NCBI GenBank assembly: GCA_032164245.1
Contig: JAVMKO010000003.1
Coordinates: 66,410,390 to 66,474,389 of the forward strand
Reading direction: 5' to 3'
Length of the DNA: 64,000 nt
Source of the DNA: Sternotherus odoratus
Lineage: Eukaryota; Chordata; Testudines; Kinosternidae
The notes under the pieces are model-generated. The model worked only from the letters and a program-made list of their open reading frames with translations. It had not been told where the DNA came from and did no database searches. Position numbers and translations under genes: made by a program. Shown here piece by piece: positions 45,201 to 57,334 of this stretch; the first letter of the stretch is position 1; each line of letters starts with the position of its first letter.

Positions 45201-45431
45201 GTATGTATGCAACACTGTTTGTTTCAATCATCAAAAATCCCCAATCTCTTGAGGTCTGATCCTGCACCCATTGAAGTCAATAGTAGCTCCTCCATTGACT
45301 TTAAAAGGGGGATGTGTTGAGCAGTTAAATTAGAAAAGACAGACATTCATTAAATTGCTTGTGAAAAGCCTAGAAAAATATTGTATGTTTATAACTTGTT
45401 CTGTAGTAACAGTCATAAAACTACTTATCGC

Positions 45432-45945
45432 GGCTAAGGCTAAGATCTTATCATGGTTATTTTTAGTAAAAGTCATGGGCAATAAACAAAAATTCACAGA
45501 AGCTGTGACCTGTCGGTGACTTTTGATGCTGTGGCTCCATGGTTTCCCCCACCACTGTGGTGGCTGGTTCTGTGGGTTTCCGCTTCTGACCATGGCTGCT
45601 GGAAGCTGGAGGGGGGCCCCCCCTCCACCCACAGTAGCTGGGAGCTGTAGGGTGACCATATTTCCCAAAGAGAAAACGGGACATCCCCAGCCGCTCACCA
45701 AAGGGTTCATCTCTCCTTCCGCAAGGCTGTGGCCTGTTGCTGGAACCCTGAGGAGGGTCCCCTCAGGAGTCGGTCACCTGTCACTGGAACCTTGCAGGGG
45801 GGGCCTCCTGTCACCTGTCGCTGGAACCCTGCCAGGGCCCTGCGGGCTGCCAGCTCCAGAGTCCCGCATGTCACAGAGGTCTCTGGCAGTTACGTATTCA
45901 GTGACTTCCGTGACCGTGACATAAATGTAGCTTTAACTCATGGCC
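45432..45945. mobile_element. Possible TIR element with TGTGACCTGT words
   Basis: GGCTAAGGCTAAGATCTTA on the left and a degenerate inverse (CTTTAACTCATGGCC) on the right. Inside, ACAGAAGCTGTGACCTGTCG faces GTGACTTCCGTGACCGTGAC. The middle also holds GGGTGACCATATTTCCC, which starts a different turtle repeat. No duplication seen. Confidence 0.45.
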
Positions 45946-46379
45946 TTACAAACATGGATTTATTTTCCCTTTTTAAAATTTGTTTTTGTACCAATGGTAT
46001 ATGTTAATCTCTGTGGGCCAAATTTTATTAAGATGCCATTTCCTGTCCTTTAAAGAGAAATAAATTGTTTTTATTGTTAGTAATTTATTTTAATTTTTGT
46101 TTTTAAAATGAACAAAAGTTATCTTCTGGTGTTTACAACTCAAACCTTACAGCAGGGATTGGATTTGTATATGCACAAAGATGTGTGAGAGACAGATATT
46201 ATTACTTCAGCCATCACAGAGCACTCTAGGTGTGGGAGATGGGGCCTCCTTGTGCTGGTGAAGGATTTCTGGTTAGTTTCCCCAGAAGAATCTCATTGTT
46301 GCCCAGGGAGCTCCCCCCCACATTATTCCCCAAGATGTGGTGCTTGCTATGGAAATCTGCCAGAGTGCATCACCTCTAT

Positions 46380-46926
46380 GGTATGTCTACACTGCAGAGT
46401 AAGACCAGGATTCAAACTCAGGTTCACGACTAAGTCCCCTCCTGCCTTCATACAAATCATGGTAACCCAGGACTTGGACACAGGGTCCCAGGACCCTCTG
46501 GTGGTGAAGGGTCCAAATTTGCGTCAAGCAGGGACCAGGGACTCAAGTCCTGTTGCTTATATTGTAGACACAGCACCACTGAACTTGTGTTCTGGGAGCC
46601 TGCCAAAAGCTTCCTACAGTCCCACAGCCAACTTTCTTTGTCCTCTGGACAGTCAGGTTTGTTGAACACTCAAGTTTTCCCACACTGGACCATGAACAAA
46701 GGGCTACAGCAGTCACATTGTGGGAGGGCACTAGAAGGTTTGGAATATGGGTCTTTAGAATTAGGCTTTCAGGGTAGATGCTGTAGCCCTTATTGGGATC
46801 CAGGGTTCCAAATAACCTAGGGTTACAAATGAGTGTAGATGTTCAAGCCATAGGTCAACAAACCAAGGAACTCCTAATTTAAGTTCCACTAATTCTAGGC
46901 TTACATTTCAGTGTAGAGATATCCCT
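46380..46926. mobile_element. Non-autonomous TIR element (TATGTCTACACTGCAG ends)
   Basis: GGTATGTCTACACTGCAGAG on the left and TTTCAGTGTAGAGATATCCC on the right are inverted. It resembles the outer shell at 9148-11023. No coding capacity. Confidence 0.65.
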
Positions 46927-46962
46927 AGAAAGTATCATGTAGTATGTATGAGTAGCCCTTTG

Positions 46963-47160
46963 GGCCTTATCTTCACTAGGAAATGAAGATGTACTCTTAA
47001 TTCAAGTTAGCTAACTCTAGGTAAAATCCAAGTGAAGACAGTGTAGTTTGTATTTTTGACACAAATTAGCAGGTTGAGTGTAGTTTTCACGCAAGCCAAT
47101 CTGCCTTATCTTTATTAGGGTTTTACCTCAAATTGAGAACCCCTCAGTGAAGAAAAGGCA
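46963..47160. mobile_element. Short TIR element
   Basis: GGGCCTTATCTTCACTAGG on the left and CAGTGAAGAAAAGGCA on the right are inverted over about 198 bp. It lies 36 bp after the previous element. Confidence 0.5.
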
Positions 47161-47468
47161 TTGAAGAGTTCCCTATGTCCCAGCATAAATCTGGGCCAGG
47201 TTGATTGTAATTTGAGAATTTTGCAGGAGCTGGATAATAGTCTTGAGAAATTTTCAGGGAGTGGAAAGGATGTAGGCATGAGTAATTCTGAGTTTAGCTT
47301 TGAATTAAAAGTTTGCCTTTCCTTCTGTGCTGCTGTGATAAGTTCTTCTTGCTGTTGGCTGTAAGATTAACTGAAAAGCAATGTTTCCATTGACTTAATT
47401 GTTCACTTCTATCCCCAACAACTATCCAGCCTCTGCTTTCTAGCTGGCAAAGGCACCAGGTCCTAAAA

Positions 47469-47737
47469 TAGCGGTTCTCAAACTTGCTGAGACCGCGACC
47501 CTTTTTTCTTCTCCAGCGGCGTAACCCTTCTATGTCCGCTGAAAAGCTGCTGAATTGAACACTTCCGCATTCGGTGGCTATTTTCGGTGGACATGCCGAA
47601 CGCTTCCGAGAGCGCTCGATATGTCCATCGAAAAGCCGCCGAATGTGGAACTAATCAATTTGGCGGCTTTTTGGTGGCGGCAGGAGCTCGAGACCCCCCC
47701 GGGAAGTGCTCAGCAATCCCCAGTTTGAGAAACCCTG
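47469..47737. mobile_element. Non-autonomous hAT-type element, short
   Basis: TAGCGGTTCTCAAACTTGC on the left and CCAGTTTGAGAAACCCTG on the right are inverted. TCCTAAAA (47461-47468) and TCCTAAAG (47738-47745) agree at 7 of 8. At 269 bp it is the smallest of the GTTCTCAAAC group here. Confidence 0.8.
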
Positions 47738-48081
47738 TCCTAAAGGGAGCATGCCACAGAGAGCAGCTGCTTCTAGGTTCTGCCCTGGTTTCCTCTCCAG
47801 CCTTTAAAACAGCCAGAGCATAGTTTTTTTTATGGTTTGTGCAGGGTGCTTTCCTGGACAGGGAAAGCACAAAACACTTCTCAGCCCTAGTTCTTTATCA
47901 GTTTGCTCCTCTCTGTCTGTATAATCTGGCCTCCAAAGATGAGTCAGTTCTGGGGTTTTGGTATGTTTCCTGTACATTTACTTCTTCCGGGGAGAGGTTG
48001 TTTTTTTTTGTAGTCTGGCAAGTTACCAAGGCTGAGAAGACAGGAGCATTTACTAGATTATATCTGTGATTCAGTATAGCT

Positions 48082-48903
48082 CAGGGGTGGACATACTTTT
48101 TTGCCCGAGGGCCACATCTGGGTATAGAAATTATATGGCAAGCCATGAATGCTTATGGAATTGGGGTTGGAGTGTGGGAGGGAAAAAGGGCTCTGGCTGG
48201 GGGTTTGGGCTCCAGGGTGGGGCCAGAAATGAGGAGTTCAAGGTGCGGGAGGGGGTTCTGGGTTTGAGTAAGGGGGGATGGAGTATATGGGTGGGCGTGG
48301 GCTCTGGGGTGGGGCTGTGGATAAGGGGGTTGGGATGTGAGGGGTTCAGAGGTTGGGAGGGGGGTCACGGGTGGGGCATGGGGTTGGGACATGAGGGGAG
48401 TGTGAGGAATCTGGCTGGAGGTGCAGTCTGTCAGGTGGGACTGGGGATGAGGGGTTTGGGGTGCAGGAGGGTGCTCCAGGCTGGGATCGAGGGTTTAGAG
48501 GGCAAGAGGGGAATCAGGACTGAGGTTGAAGGGCAGGAGAGTGGGTGCAGCTTCGGGCAGACCTTGCCTCAAATAGCTCCTGGAAGCAGTGGCTTGTCTC
48601 CCCTCTGGCTCCTACACGCTGCCCCGTCCGCAGGCGCTGCCCCTGCAGCTCCCATTGGCCGCAGTTCCTGGCCAATGGGAGCAGCAGGGGGCGGTGCTTG
48701 GGGTGGGCGTAGTGTGCGACCCAAAGCATAGGAGCCAGAGTGGGGATATGCTGCTGCTTCCAGGAACCACGCAGAGTGGCCCCCGACCCAAGCACCGGAG
48801 CAGGGCAAGCCCCAAACCCCACTCCTCAGCGTGAGCTCGAGGGCTGGATTAAAGTGGCTGGTAGGCCTGATGCAGACCACGGGCCATAGTTTGCCCATCC
48901 CTG
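48082..48903. mobile_element. Non-autonomous hAT-type element (GGGTGGGCAAAC group)
   Basis: CAGGGGTGGACATACTTTTT on the left and ATAGTTTGCCCATCCCTG on the right are inverted. GTATAGCT (48074-48081) and GTATAGAT (48904-48911) agree at 7 of 8. The interior is a G-rich irregular repeat followed by inverted text around GGCGCTGCCCCTGCAGCTCC. A 221-residue open frame crosses it but is not a gene. Confidence 0.85.
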
Positions 48904-48911
48904 GTATAGAT

Positions 48912-49952
48912 GCAGAAATAGATTTGTTTTGGTTAGAGTTTCTTAATTCTTCAGATATTTTCTTAAATTTGGTAATTACAGACCCTGATTCCTCTCCTAC
49001 TCTCTGGATGCTCTGGTGGTACGAAACAGCTATAAAACCAAATTAGCCAGCTACCTGGAAATTGCATAAGTAGCATAGAACATAGAACTAAATTCCGTTC
49101 TCTGTTTCCTCTAATATTATTATAATCTTACCATTTATCTTTTCCCAATGTGTAACAAAATTTAGCTAGGTTCTTTGTATAGAATTCACGTTTTCAAATC
49201 TCTTTTGATTCTTCACTTGTTTGCACCCATAAATAGTATAATCTCTTGTAATCCTACTTCATTCTGAAGACATTTTCAGGTACAATATTAACTGGAAGTA
49301 AAGGGTTAGTCAGTTAACCATATAGCAGTGATAAAGGTTAAAGTCTGCCCTCACTCCTCTTTGAACGATTAAGGTGATGAATCCAGAGATATAGCAGCCT
49401 GAGAAGCTATAAAGGTGGGTCAGATGCAGGAAGAGAATGCCTTGAAGAGTGTTGGGAGGAGTATTTCTCATCCCTGCTGGTTAAAGAATAGCACTGATGG
49501 AATAATTTTGGGCACTAGCAGGCATGCAGAAGAAATTATGTCCTGTTCTTGTCTCCACCTGGCATCCCATGCTGTCTTGAGGCTAAAGGCCTCTGCTTAG
49601 TGCAAGGAATATTATTTGTGTTGGCATTCATGCCTGGGCTAGGCACAGGGGTTGAGGAAGGCTCCCCATGCCCTCTCCTGTCCTTTGCTGTACTGGCAGA
49701 GGAATAGCTAGAATTTTGTTAATTGGTTGTGTCACACATACACAATAGTTGTTACTATAAATTTATTGGAGATCAGTGTCATTCTTTTATGTAACTGGCT
49801 GCCTGTATCTGTAGTAGAAGTACTAACATTTCATTCTGTATGTTGGAAAACATTACTTTGAGACTTGAAAGTGGAATGAATATTTTTTATTTTGCAGAAG
49901 AAATAAAGTGCTGTCATTTATATACATATATATTATTTTTGTATATTTATAG
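48912..49952. other. Intron sequence, nothing recognised
   Basis: ARMC2 intron f up to exon g. No exon or repeat recognised. Confidence 0.4.
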
Positions 49953-50052
49953 CAAACTTTCCTCTTATAATGACTGCTGTGCAGCTCTGGCAGACTGCTC
50001 CAGATGTTATGTCTTATTTTTAGCCCTTCTAAACAAACACCAAAAGAAGCAG
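49953..50052 (+). CDS. ARMC2: ARMC2 exon g (partial gene, last seen)
   Basis: The acceptor is ATATTTATAG and the donor CAG|GTCAGT. The first base completes a Ser codon from exon f, and the exon ends in phase 0. It encodes KLSSYNDCCAALADCSRCYV and LFLALLNKHQKKQ, again closely ARMC2-like. In mammals the next exon encodes a further armadillo repeat; it was not found downstream in this window. Confidence 0.96.
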
Positions 50053-50460
50053 GTCAGTATTTTCATCTCCTGCTTTTTATATTTTAATCCTCTGTGTCTC
50101 TGTTATTGTATGTGTGTAAGCCCATTTTCAGTGACCTACTTTTATGCACATTACAAGATAATAATTTAAAACAGTTGATAGCATTTCTATATTAAGGAAA
50201 TGGAATCATTTAGATTAAGAGGGCAACACAGAGGACAGACGGTTGATTAACTTGTCCATCCTTAGCACACATATAAGCTATCCTCTGAATACTTATATTT
50301 TTTCCCAAGGTTTTAAGTAGCAATAATGTTTTTTTTAAAGTGAGTGGTTTCTCAAATAGCAAAAGTTTTTCTGTATTTAAAATTGCTGAATTTTGAGAAA
50401 CCCCACATTTCAATTGTGGAAAAAGCTACAACTTCTTTTTACTAAATATCCACACAAGCT
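50053..50460. other. Start of the long ARMC2 intron, nothing recognised
   Basis: AT-rich sequence directly downstream of exon g. No repeat or exon recognised. Confidence 0.4.
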
Positions 50461-50464
50461 ATCT

Positions 50465-51460
50465 AAGGTACATCTACACTGCAATATGTGGATTGCCACG
50501 GCATGTATGTGCGGGGGCAGGTAGCAGGCTGTTATTTACCAGGCCACGTGTGGCAATATCGTATAAGTTCGGAATGCAGGATTCGAAGGAGCCACTGAGC
50601 AAATTGCGGATACACAAATGAGGTGTAACAATAATGCTTTATTTCAAATTGATTTACACACTAGAGTGGGAAATAATCACAATTTACAATTAATAGGGAG
50701 GAAAAAATTAATATGCTTGATAAGTAAAAAGGACTAAAGGCTAATAACTAAGAAATAACTATAAAAATACCCACATACAAAGGTACAACATTTAGTAATG
50801 ACTAGTACTTACAAACAGTACAAACAATGCATAACAGCCAGCAAATGTAGGAGCTCTTTAAGACACGAGAGTGGAGAAGACTTCGAGTTGATCAGACTCG
50901 GTTATGAAAACTAAATACACAGGATACGGGTTCTTCTCTCTATCTACGTGCTGCAGAGCAGACACATAAGTAGAAATTTTGACATCACACTTGTGTGACG
51001 GGGGCCCCCAAAATGGTTGTTTGTGTCTGTTCTTAATTGGCTAGGGTCCTGCTTTTTACCAAATAAGGTGCTCTGATGTTTTAAGGGCTGTTTCTGCGTT
51101 TTAAGTTGTTATTTGCTCGTTCTTCCTGTTTTCCACTGAGTGAAGGGGAAGGGGAGACCAGAGCAGAAATTGGTGGGGACAGGTTTTTAGATTGCAGACT
51201 TTAACACAATAAAACCCCCTGAGGCACTAAGTCTCAGACCTTAGGCTCACATTGATTGGGCTGAGGGGCTAAAAATTGCAGGATAGAAGTTTGGTCTTGG
51301 GAAGGAGCCCGGGCTCTAGAACCCTCCTGCCTTGCGGGGTTTCAGTACCCAGGCCTCAGCCGGACTATCTACACTGACATTTTTAACACCACAGTTAGAG
51401 CCCTCAAGCCTGAATCAACTGATGCCAGCCAGCCACAGCCATACCATGGATCTTTTATTA
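50465..51460. mobile_element. TIR element remnant split by an LTR-like segment
   Basis: GGTACATCTACACTGCAATA at 50467 is a TIR-element end of the TCTACACTGC group. Text of the same group resumes after 51209, with GGAGCCCGGGCTCTAGAACC and an inner palindrome. The right end near ACTATCTACACTGAC (51363) is degenerate. The LTR-like piece 50549-51208 sits in it. Confidence 0.5.
50549..51208 (-). mobile_element. Probable LTR, minus orientation
   Basis: Read on the minus strand the segment begins TGTGTTAAAG and ends GATATTGCCACA. It holds AATAAA (complement at 50638-50643) about 90 nt from its 3' end, as an LTR polyadenylation signal should be. The length is 660 bp. It has no adjoining internal coding region and no target duplication that I can see, so the ends are provisional. 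Confidence 0.5.
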
Positions 51461-52030
51461 CAATGTAAACACCCCCAAGTATGGAGTCTTATCATGCCTG
51501 AAAAATATACCAAAGCAACACAAAATTATTTGAAACTTGTTGCTAGAAATAAAAGTATTTGGGAGTTTTCATAAATGAAAGGTTGGCTAGAATTAGGAGA
51601 GTATTCTGTTTATACGTTGTAATAAATAAATGGTTCATAAGTAAGCACAAAATGTTTGTTGCCTGAGAATGCTGAGATTTTTAACCTGTCATATTTCTAC
51701 TTTTAACAAATGGTTCTCATCCCATAGATCAGCTTTGTTTTTGCATGTTAAGCACCATCTCTCTTGTAACAAAATATCACTTAGTAAGCAAATTAACTGT
51801 TTATTAAAACAAGTTTATTACTGTGTTGTGATGATTTTGTGTATGTGTTCAGAATAATTTCTTTTTACAGTGATTCTTATGCACACACCCAGAACCATTT
51901 GTACTAGTGTAGCGCTGACAGACCCCTGTCATTGAGCTTGAACCTGGGAACTCTGGAGCTAAATGCATGATCCTGTACTGCATGAGCTAAAAGCCACACA
52001 GCCCTTAGCTAAGGCTGTAGCCAGATTCAT
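51461..52030. other. Intron sequence, nothing recognised
   Basis: No exon or repeat recognised. Confidence 0.35.
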
Positions 52031-52042
52031 TAATCTCTAAGT

Positions 52043-52544
52043 CAGGGATGGGCAAACGTTTTGGCCCGAGGACCACATCGGGGTCACAAAATTGTATGGA
52101 GGGCCGGGTAGGGAAGGCTGTGCATCCCCAAACAGCCTGCCCCCTATATAACCTCCTCCCACTTCCCTCCCGCAATTGCCCCCCTCAGAATCCCTGACCC
52201 ATCCAAACCCCCCCCCCTCTGTGTCCTGACCATTCTACCCTTAACCACCACCCCCCCATCCAAACCCCGCTGCTCCCTGTCTCCTGACTGTGCCCCCCGG
52301 GACACCCTGCCCCTTATCCAATTCCCCGGCTCCAGACCCCTTGGTGTTTGTTTAGAGCAGCAGCCCAGACGGAGCTAGAACTATATGCGCTGCCACGCAG
52401 CCCCCTTCCCCCCCCCCCCCGAGTGCTGCCCTTTCAGCAGCATGGCTCCAGGGAAGGGGGGAAAGGCGGGAGAGGGGGAGGGGCCGAGGGGGAGCTCAGG
52501 GGTCAGGCAGGATGGTCCCGTGGGCCATAGTTTGCCCACCCCTG
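52043..52544. mobile_element. Non-autonomous hAT-type element (GGGTGGGCAAAC group)
   Basis: CAGGGATGGGCAAACGTTTT on the left and ATAGTTTGCCCACCCCTG on the right are inverted. CTCTAAGT (52035-52042) and CTCTACCT (52545-52552) agree at 6 of 8. Related to 21734-22405 and 48082-48903, with a C-rich interior. Confidence 0.8.
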
Positions 52545-52552
52545 CTCTACCT

Positions 52553-54190
52553 GGTCTTGGTGCCACTAGAGGGGACAGAGTACCACATCCAGGAGGTGTG
52601 TGGCTTACACTAAGTTACTGAAAGCCTGCGCTGGAAGAGAGGAGGACTGGATGATCTAACAGATCATTTTCCTCTATAATATTTATAGTATTATAAACAT
52701 TATAGCTGTGATGGTGCATGCAAGTTTTTGAAGTGCAGTTGGCATCGCTACAATGCATAATACTGAGAATTAGTGAGTTTAGAGGTCAGCTTTTATCTGT
52801 TTAAAAAAAAAAACAAACCTCACAACCTAGCAAAAACTGTCTGTGGGAGGACGAGCAGTGAGAGTACCAATGAATCAAACAGTATTGCTAATTCCAAGCA
52901 TTCAAAATAGAGGCAAGCCTAAAAAAAATCATTAGATTGGCTTAAATTTGAGATTTTTTTCAAACACATATTTTTTGGGGCGGGGGGGGTTGTCTCTTGA
53001 TTTCTGGGGCTTTAGCATACACTTGGGTTGGGGTGTCAAGTTTTTCTTTACAATCATGAGAGCTAGAAACTTACTTTTTTTAAAAAAAGGTGAGTCTCAT
53101 TCTCAAACAAGTAATCAAATACTTTCAAGGAAAACACCAAATGTCATGATGACTCGTGATTAAAAATGTGAGAACTGGAAACACGGCAGTTATGAGCCTG
53201 CTGAGCAGCTTCTCATGACTTGACTGCTCTGGGAAGATAGGGAGGGTTTGCTAGGAGTGTTAAGTTGCCAAGATTCACATAACTACGTGTGTTGTCATCT
53301 CACATAAGAAAGGAAATATGTCTGAGTTGTCAAGATGGATCTTCAAGGGTGATCAGGGGAGCTCAGCAGTCCCATTTTTAGACATGCAACTGACCTGGCT
53401 CTTGTTGGTGCCTTCTCCACAGCTGTTTTTGGAGTTTGTTAGAGAGCCTTTGTGGCTCCGTACCTCTCAAATGTCATGCACAATCAGCTGCCATGGATGC
53501 TTGACTGCTCTCTATGAGTGCACCCTTCCAGATAACAGGCCTCCTCCTTTCACTTTTCTTGGAGTGGAATCTCACAATTCTCCCACTCGTAGACCAGATC
53601 CCTAGGCTACAGTGTCCTGTGAGTATTTAGCAGGGCTGCCTGTGATCAGACCCTGCAGGTGTCTCCTTTGGGGATGTGACCAGTGGATAGTGCACAGTGA
53701 CCAGACAGCCTTCTACAAATCAAGATGTTGCCAAATTTTAACAGTAGGAACACAGATCCCTGGTTTGAACGCTCAAAGCTGTTCATGGGCCTGTTTCACT
53801 TACTACCCTCTGAATGGTAAACAAGTAGTGCAGCTTAGTTAGACTGGTCATTACAGAGCCAAGAACTCTGAAGATTTTCTCCTGAGGGGTTGGTGTAAAT
53901 ATTATTCTAGAGATATAACAGATATAGTATGATAAATAACTCTTGTTTGATTCTCTCCTGTGTTATTAACTTTTGCTTCAAGAAAAGATCTTCCTGGGAC
54001 AAATGTTCTGAAAAATCTCAAGGGAATTTTTATGGTGATTAATCGAAACAGCCACAGAGGGTCAGTCTTTCCCTACAGTATGATGTCTGATAATATGCCC
54101 GGCTAAGAACATGCATAACTTCAAATATTTAAATTGTGACCATGTTGTTGTTTTTCCCCAAAGAGATGTAATAGAAAGATTCAAAGTATA
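52553..54190. other. Intron sequence, nothing recognised
   Basis: ARMC2 intron. A G-run lies near 52982. No exon or repeat ends recognised. Confidence 0.4.
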
Positions 54191-54200
54191 TACTTTAGAC

Positions 54201-54554
54201 TAGGGGTTCTCAACCTTTTTTTTTCCTGACCGCCTCACCCAGCATGCTATAAAAATTCCACGGCCCACCTGTGCCACAACAACTGTTTTTTTTCTGCATA
54301 TAAAAGCCAGGGCCAGCAATGGGGGGTAGCAATCAGAGCAGTTGCCTGGGAGCCCCGTGAAGCTAAGTTGCCCAGGCTTCGGCTTCAACCCCAGGTAACT
54401 TGGCTTGGAGCCCGGGCTTCAGCCCTAGATGATGGGGCCTCAGCTTTGTGCCCTGGGCCTCAGCAAGTGTCATGCTGGCCCTGATTGGCAGATTCCCTGA
54501 AACCTGCTTGTGCCACCCCCTAACCCCCGGACTCTCCCTGTTTGAGAACTACTG
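54201..54554. mobile_element. Non-autonomous hAT-type element, diverged
   Basis: TAGGGGTTCTCAACCTTTTT on the left and CTGTTTGAGAACTACTG on the right are inverted. The flanks CTTTAGAC and GCTTAGGC agree only at 5 of 8. The centre is built on GGCTTCAGCCC-like words. Confidence 0.65.
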
Positions 54555-54754
54555 GCTTAGGCTATGTAGTGCTCAAAGGTAGGGTCCAAATTGTCTCACC
54601 AGCTGATGTCACATACCTACGTGTTATTCAGGTATAATGGTTGGTAACTGCTTTAACTAAGAGGGCCATTTTATAGTTAGTAACTGCTGTAGCTAAGAGG
54701 GTGAATGTAACGATTGGAGTACTCTCATGAATGTAAGGGAGGTGTATATGTATA

Positions 54755-55060
54755 CGTCTGTATATGGTACTGGTGAGACCATTACTGGAATACTGTGTCC
54801 ATGCTTCAGTAAGTATGCTGAAAAATTGAAATGGGTTCAGAAAAGAGCTACAAGAATTATTAGAGATCTGGAAAAACATTCCTTATAGTGAGAAGCTCAA
54901 GCTCTTTAGTTTGCTGAAGAGAAAGTTAAGAGATGACTTGTCTGATACTGGGCAAATCTTTAATCTAGCAGAAAAGGCATAATGATAGCCAGTGATTGGA
55001 AATGGAAGTTAGACAAGTTCAGGCTAGAAATAAAGTGCACATTTTTAAGTGCAACGGTCA
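54755..55060 (+). repeat. CR1 LINE 3' fragment, old
   Basis: TACTGGTGAGACCATTACTGG and AATACTGTGTCCATGCTTCAG, then AAAAGAGCTACAAGAATTAT and TAGTTTGCTGAAGAGAAAG, follow the CR1 ORF2 tail and 3' region. Many frame breaks. Same region as 9600-9800 in the younger copy. Confidence 0.8.
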
Positions 55061-55618
55061 CTTTCATTTTGGGTCACTGATTTCTGGTTTTGTCCTTGAA
55101 TTTTCACTTCCGATATGTCGCTTCAAGATGTGTTTGGAAAAGTTCCCTCACAGCCTGATGTGAGTGCTGTTTGTTTGTCCTCTGGGCAGATTGTTAGGCC
55201 CAAAGTAGAGCGCACACATATCTTTCACAGAACACTTTTCAAAGCTGAAGGTCCGATTTATTAGTGCTGGGCAAGTGAAGAGTAAATTTACCCCACATTG
55301 TACCGAGTGCTTTAAAGTGAATCTGGTCAAAAGGGGTCATACGAGCCCAGCAAATAAAATGTCAACGACTTGAGCTGTGGCCTTGAGAGATGCATGTTTT
55401 ATCCCTGTTGCTTCCCCACTTTCTGCCTTCTGGGATGTAAGTAATCAGTCAGAGCTTCTGCAAGAACCAGCAAAACTCTTCTCCTTCCTCCTCAGGAGCC
55501 AAAACCATTCCCGCAGAAGGGGATGGGGGAGAAGAAAAATCTTACCATCTATAGGCAGCTCCTCTGAGCAGTGGGACTCTTCCTTTGCTTCTCTTTCCTC
55601 CCCTCTCTCTCTCTCTCT

Positions 55619-56321
55619 GGGTATGGTTAGACTGAAGATTGTAGCGCGTTTATTTGTAGCGCTTCCCAATGTAGCGCAATAGGTATCGCGCTAGAGACTG
55701 TACAAATTGAAACCTTGTAGCTCAAAATAATGGATACATTTGTCGCGCTTCTACCAGCAGTAGCAGTTGCGGGATAGGGCAGGTATCCCAGCATTCAGCT
55801 GGGTGCAACGTGTTTTGCAAAGGAGGGAGGTGAGGGGGAACTGGGAAGTTGTTCACAGGGAAACGAGATCTGGCTGTCAGTTTAGTTTTCATTAGCGAAA
55901 ACTGACAGGCTGTCTATTTCAGACACACAGCTCCGTCCGCAAGCATTTTCACTGATTATTTGCTGTGTGAGTTGTTAGAGAGAAACTGCAAAGCTACTTC
56001 CGCTTTTATAAAACAACACCTCACGTCATTTGCCTTACATGGCAAGTTGATTGTCTTTAATGGCTTGCTGATGGCCTTCAATGGCTTGCTGATGGCTTTA
56101 CATGGCTTGGAGGCATACAAGAGATCCCATGGGTGTCCACATTCCCACCCTTGCGCTATAACGTTATCGCAAAAAGGCTTATCACTCTGGAAAAGGAGGT
56201 TTAACACTTGCGCTTTAAACGGAGTCATTGCGCAAAATCTCCCTTTGAAGTGTGTTCGCTATGAAAATTATAGCGCTACAGGAGGGTTTTTGCGCTGCAA
56301 AGCGCCAGTCTAACCATGCCC
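55619..56321. mobile_element. Non-autonomous TIR element rich in TAGCGC words
   Basis: GGGTATGGTTAGACTGAAG on the left and GCCAGTCTAACCATGCCC on the right are inverted. Subterminal TGTAGCGC/GCGCTACA words are frequent. The centre shares several blocks with 31231-31899, including TATCCCAGCATTCAGCTGGG and GGTGAGGGGGAAC. The left side abuts a CT microsatellite. Confidence 0.8.
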
Positions 56322-56324
56322 TCT

Positions 56325-57330
56325 GAGACTCCTGCCTTGCGAAGGGGGAGAGAGGACCCTGCTGCAGCCTCCACACCAGCCATGGGAGAGATGGGGGTGA
56401 AAGAGCTGCAGGAAGAGCAGGGGTGAGGCTGGCTATGGCAGAACTGATGTGGAGCCTGGAGGGGGCACAATTGATGGGAGACTATGCTGCTTTCATTTTT
56501 GTAGAATATTATAGACCACCCACTTTTTTTCAGACCACTTTGAGTGCCACTTGTATTACAGGAGGGATTCACCCCTGCGTAAGACTGGCAGAATTACCAC
56601 TGCCCTCCATTAGGGTTTGTACTAGAAGAGGAAGAGTAAACTTAGTTTAAAGCCAGGAACACACTAGAGCTCTGTGGTGGAATCTGTGTTTTTAGCTTGA
56701 TACATTTTTCCCCTCAGAGCCTGATGCAGATGTAAAACAAACCAAAAACTGGGCTTAGTCTCATGTCTGGTGATAGCACATCACACACTGCAGATTGAAA
56801 TAAATTATTGGGTCACTTGATAAAACACATTTAGGTCAAGATTATTTAGCCTCTTGGCTTTCTCCTTTCTTTTTAATAAATCTGAACTTTTGAGGATCTT
56901 TTCATCTTGAATTTCAGAAAAATGGCTTATGAAGTTTAGCATTACCAGTCATCTTTAACCACTAAAGTCTAACATAGTTATTCATTTTTAGTTTCTAATG
57001 TAAATCTCTGTAAGATTCTGGGGGTCAGCAAATACAAATACTAGCCTTCGTTGCAAGTGCAATGTAAGGAATAGACTTTTAGACTTAAGTGGACAAAAAT
57101 ATTTGTCCATCTAAATGGACAAATATGCATGACTTATTGTCAGCAAATTCAAAGTTAAGAGTTAATGAAGAGTATATGCACACTGGCTCTTCCAAATGCG
57201 TGTACATATTTGGTGCTAGTGCACAATTACATATGTAAAGGTGTCCTGTCATCTGCCTATTAGATTGAACAAGAAAGAACTCGTGGTATTCAGTCATTCC
57301 TTCCTGGAACTTAGAGAAAAGGAACATAGT
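56325..57330. other. Intron sequence, nothing recognised
   Basis: No exon or repeat recognised. Confidence 0.35.
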
Positions 57331-57334
57331 TTAA

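Larger units (their letters stand above)
19586..50052 (+). other. ARMC2: ARMC2 gene, internal portion (seven coding exons)
   Basis: Seven exons with consensus acceptors (AG) and donors (GT) join in phase without a stop and give about 305 codons. The product closely resembles what I know of mammalian ARMC2, with motifs such as CLACTSLHQALEEGNMF, NLLNVCKLVFKISRNEKND and DLQTNNEAFLYC. The family is armadillo-repeat. ARMC2 is needed for axoneme assembly, and its Chlamydomonas relative PF27 is known as an adapter carrying radial spokes on intraflagellar transport; human mutations give sperm flagellum defects. The full mammalian protein is nearly 870 residues, so only about a third is here. Introns between the exons are 6.2, 3.4, 4.0, 2.2, 9.0 and 4.8 kb. 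The N-terminal exons and promoter and the C-terminal exons were not recognised in the window. The gene identity is strong; the function is transferred from the family. Confidence 0.93.

Noticed and set aside
48066..48731. 221-codon plus-strand frame
   Set aside because: It begins outside and runs through the G-rich interior of a non-autonomous element; Gly/Trp-rich with no domain.
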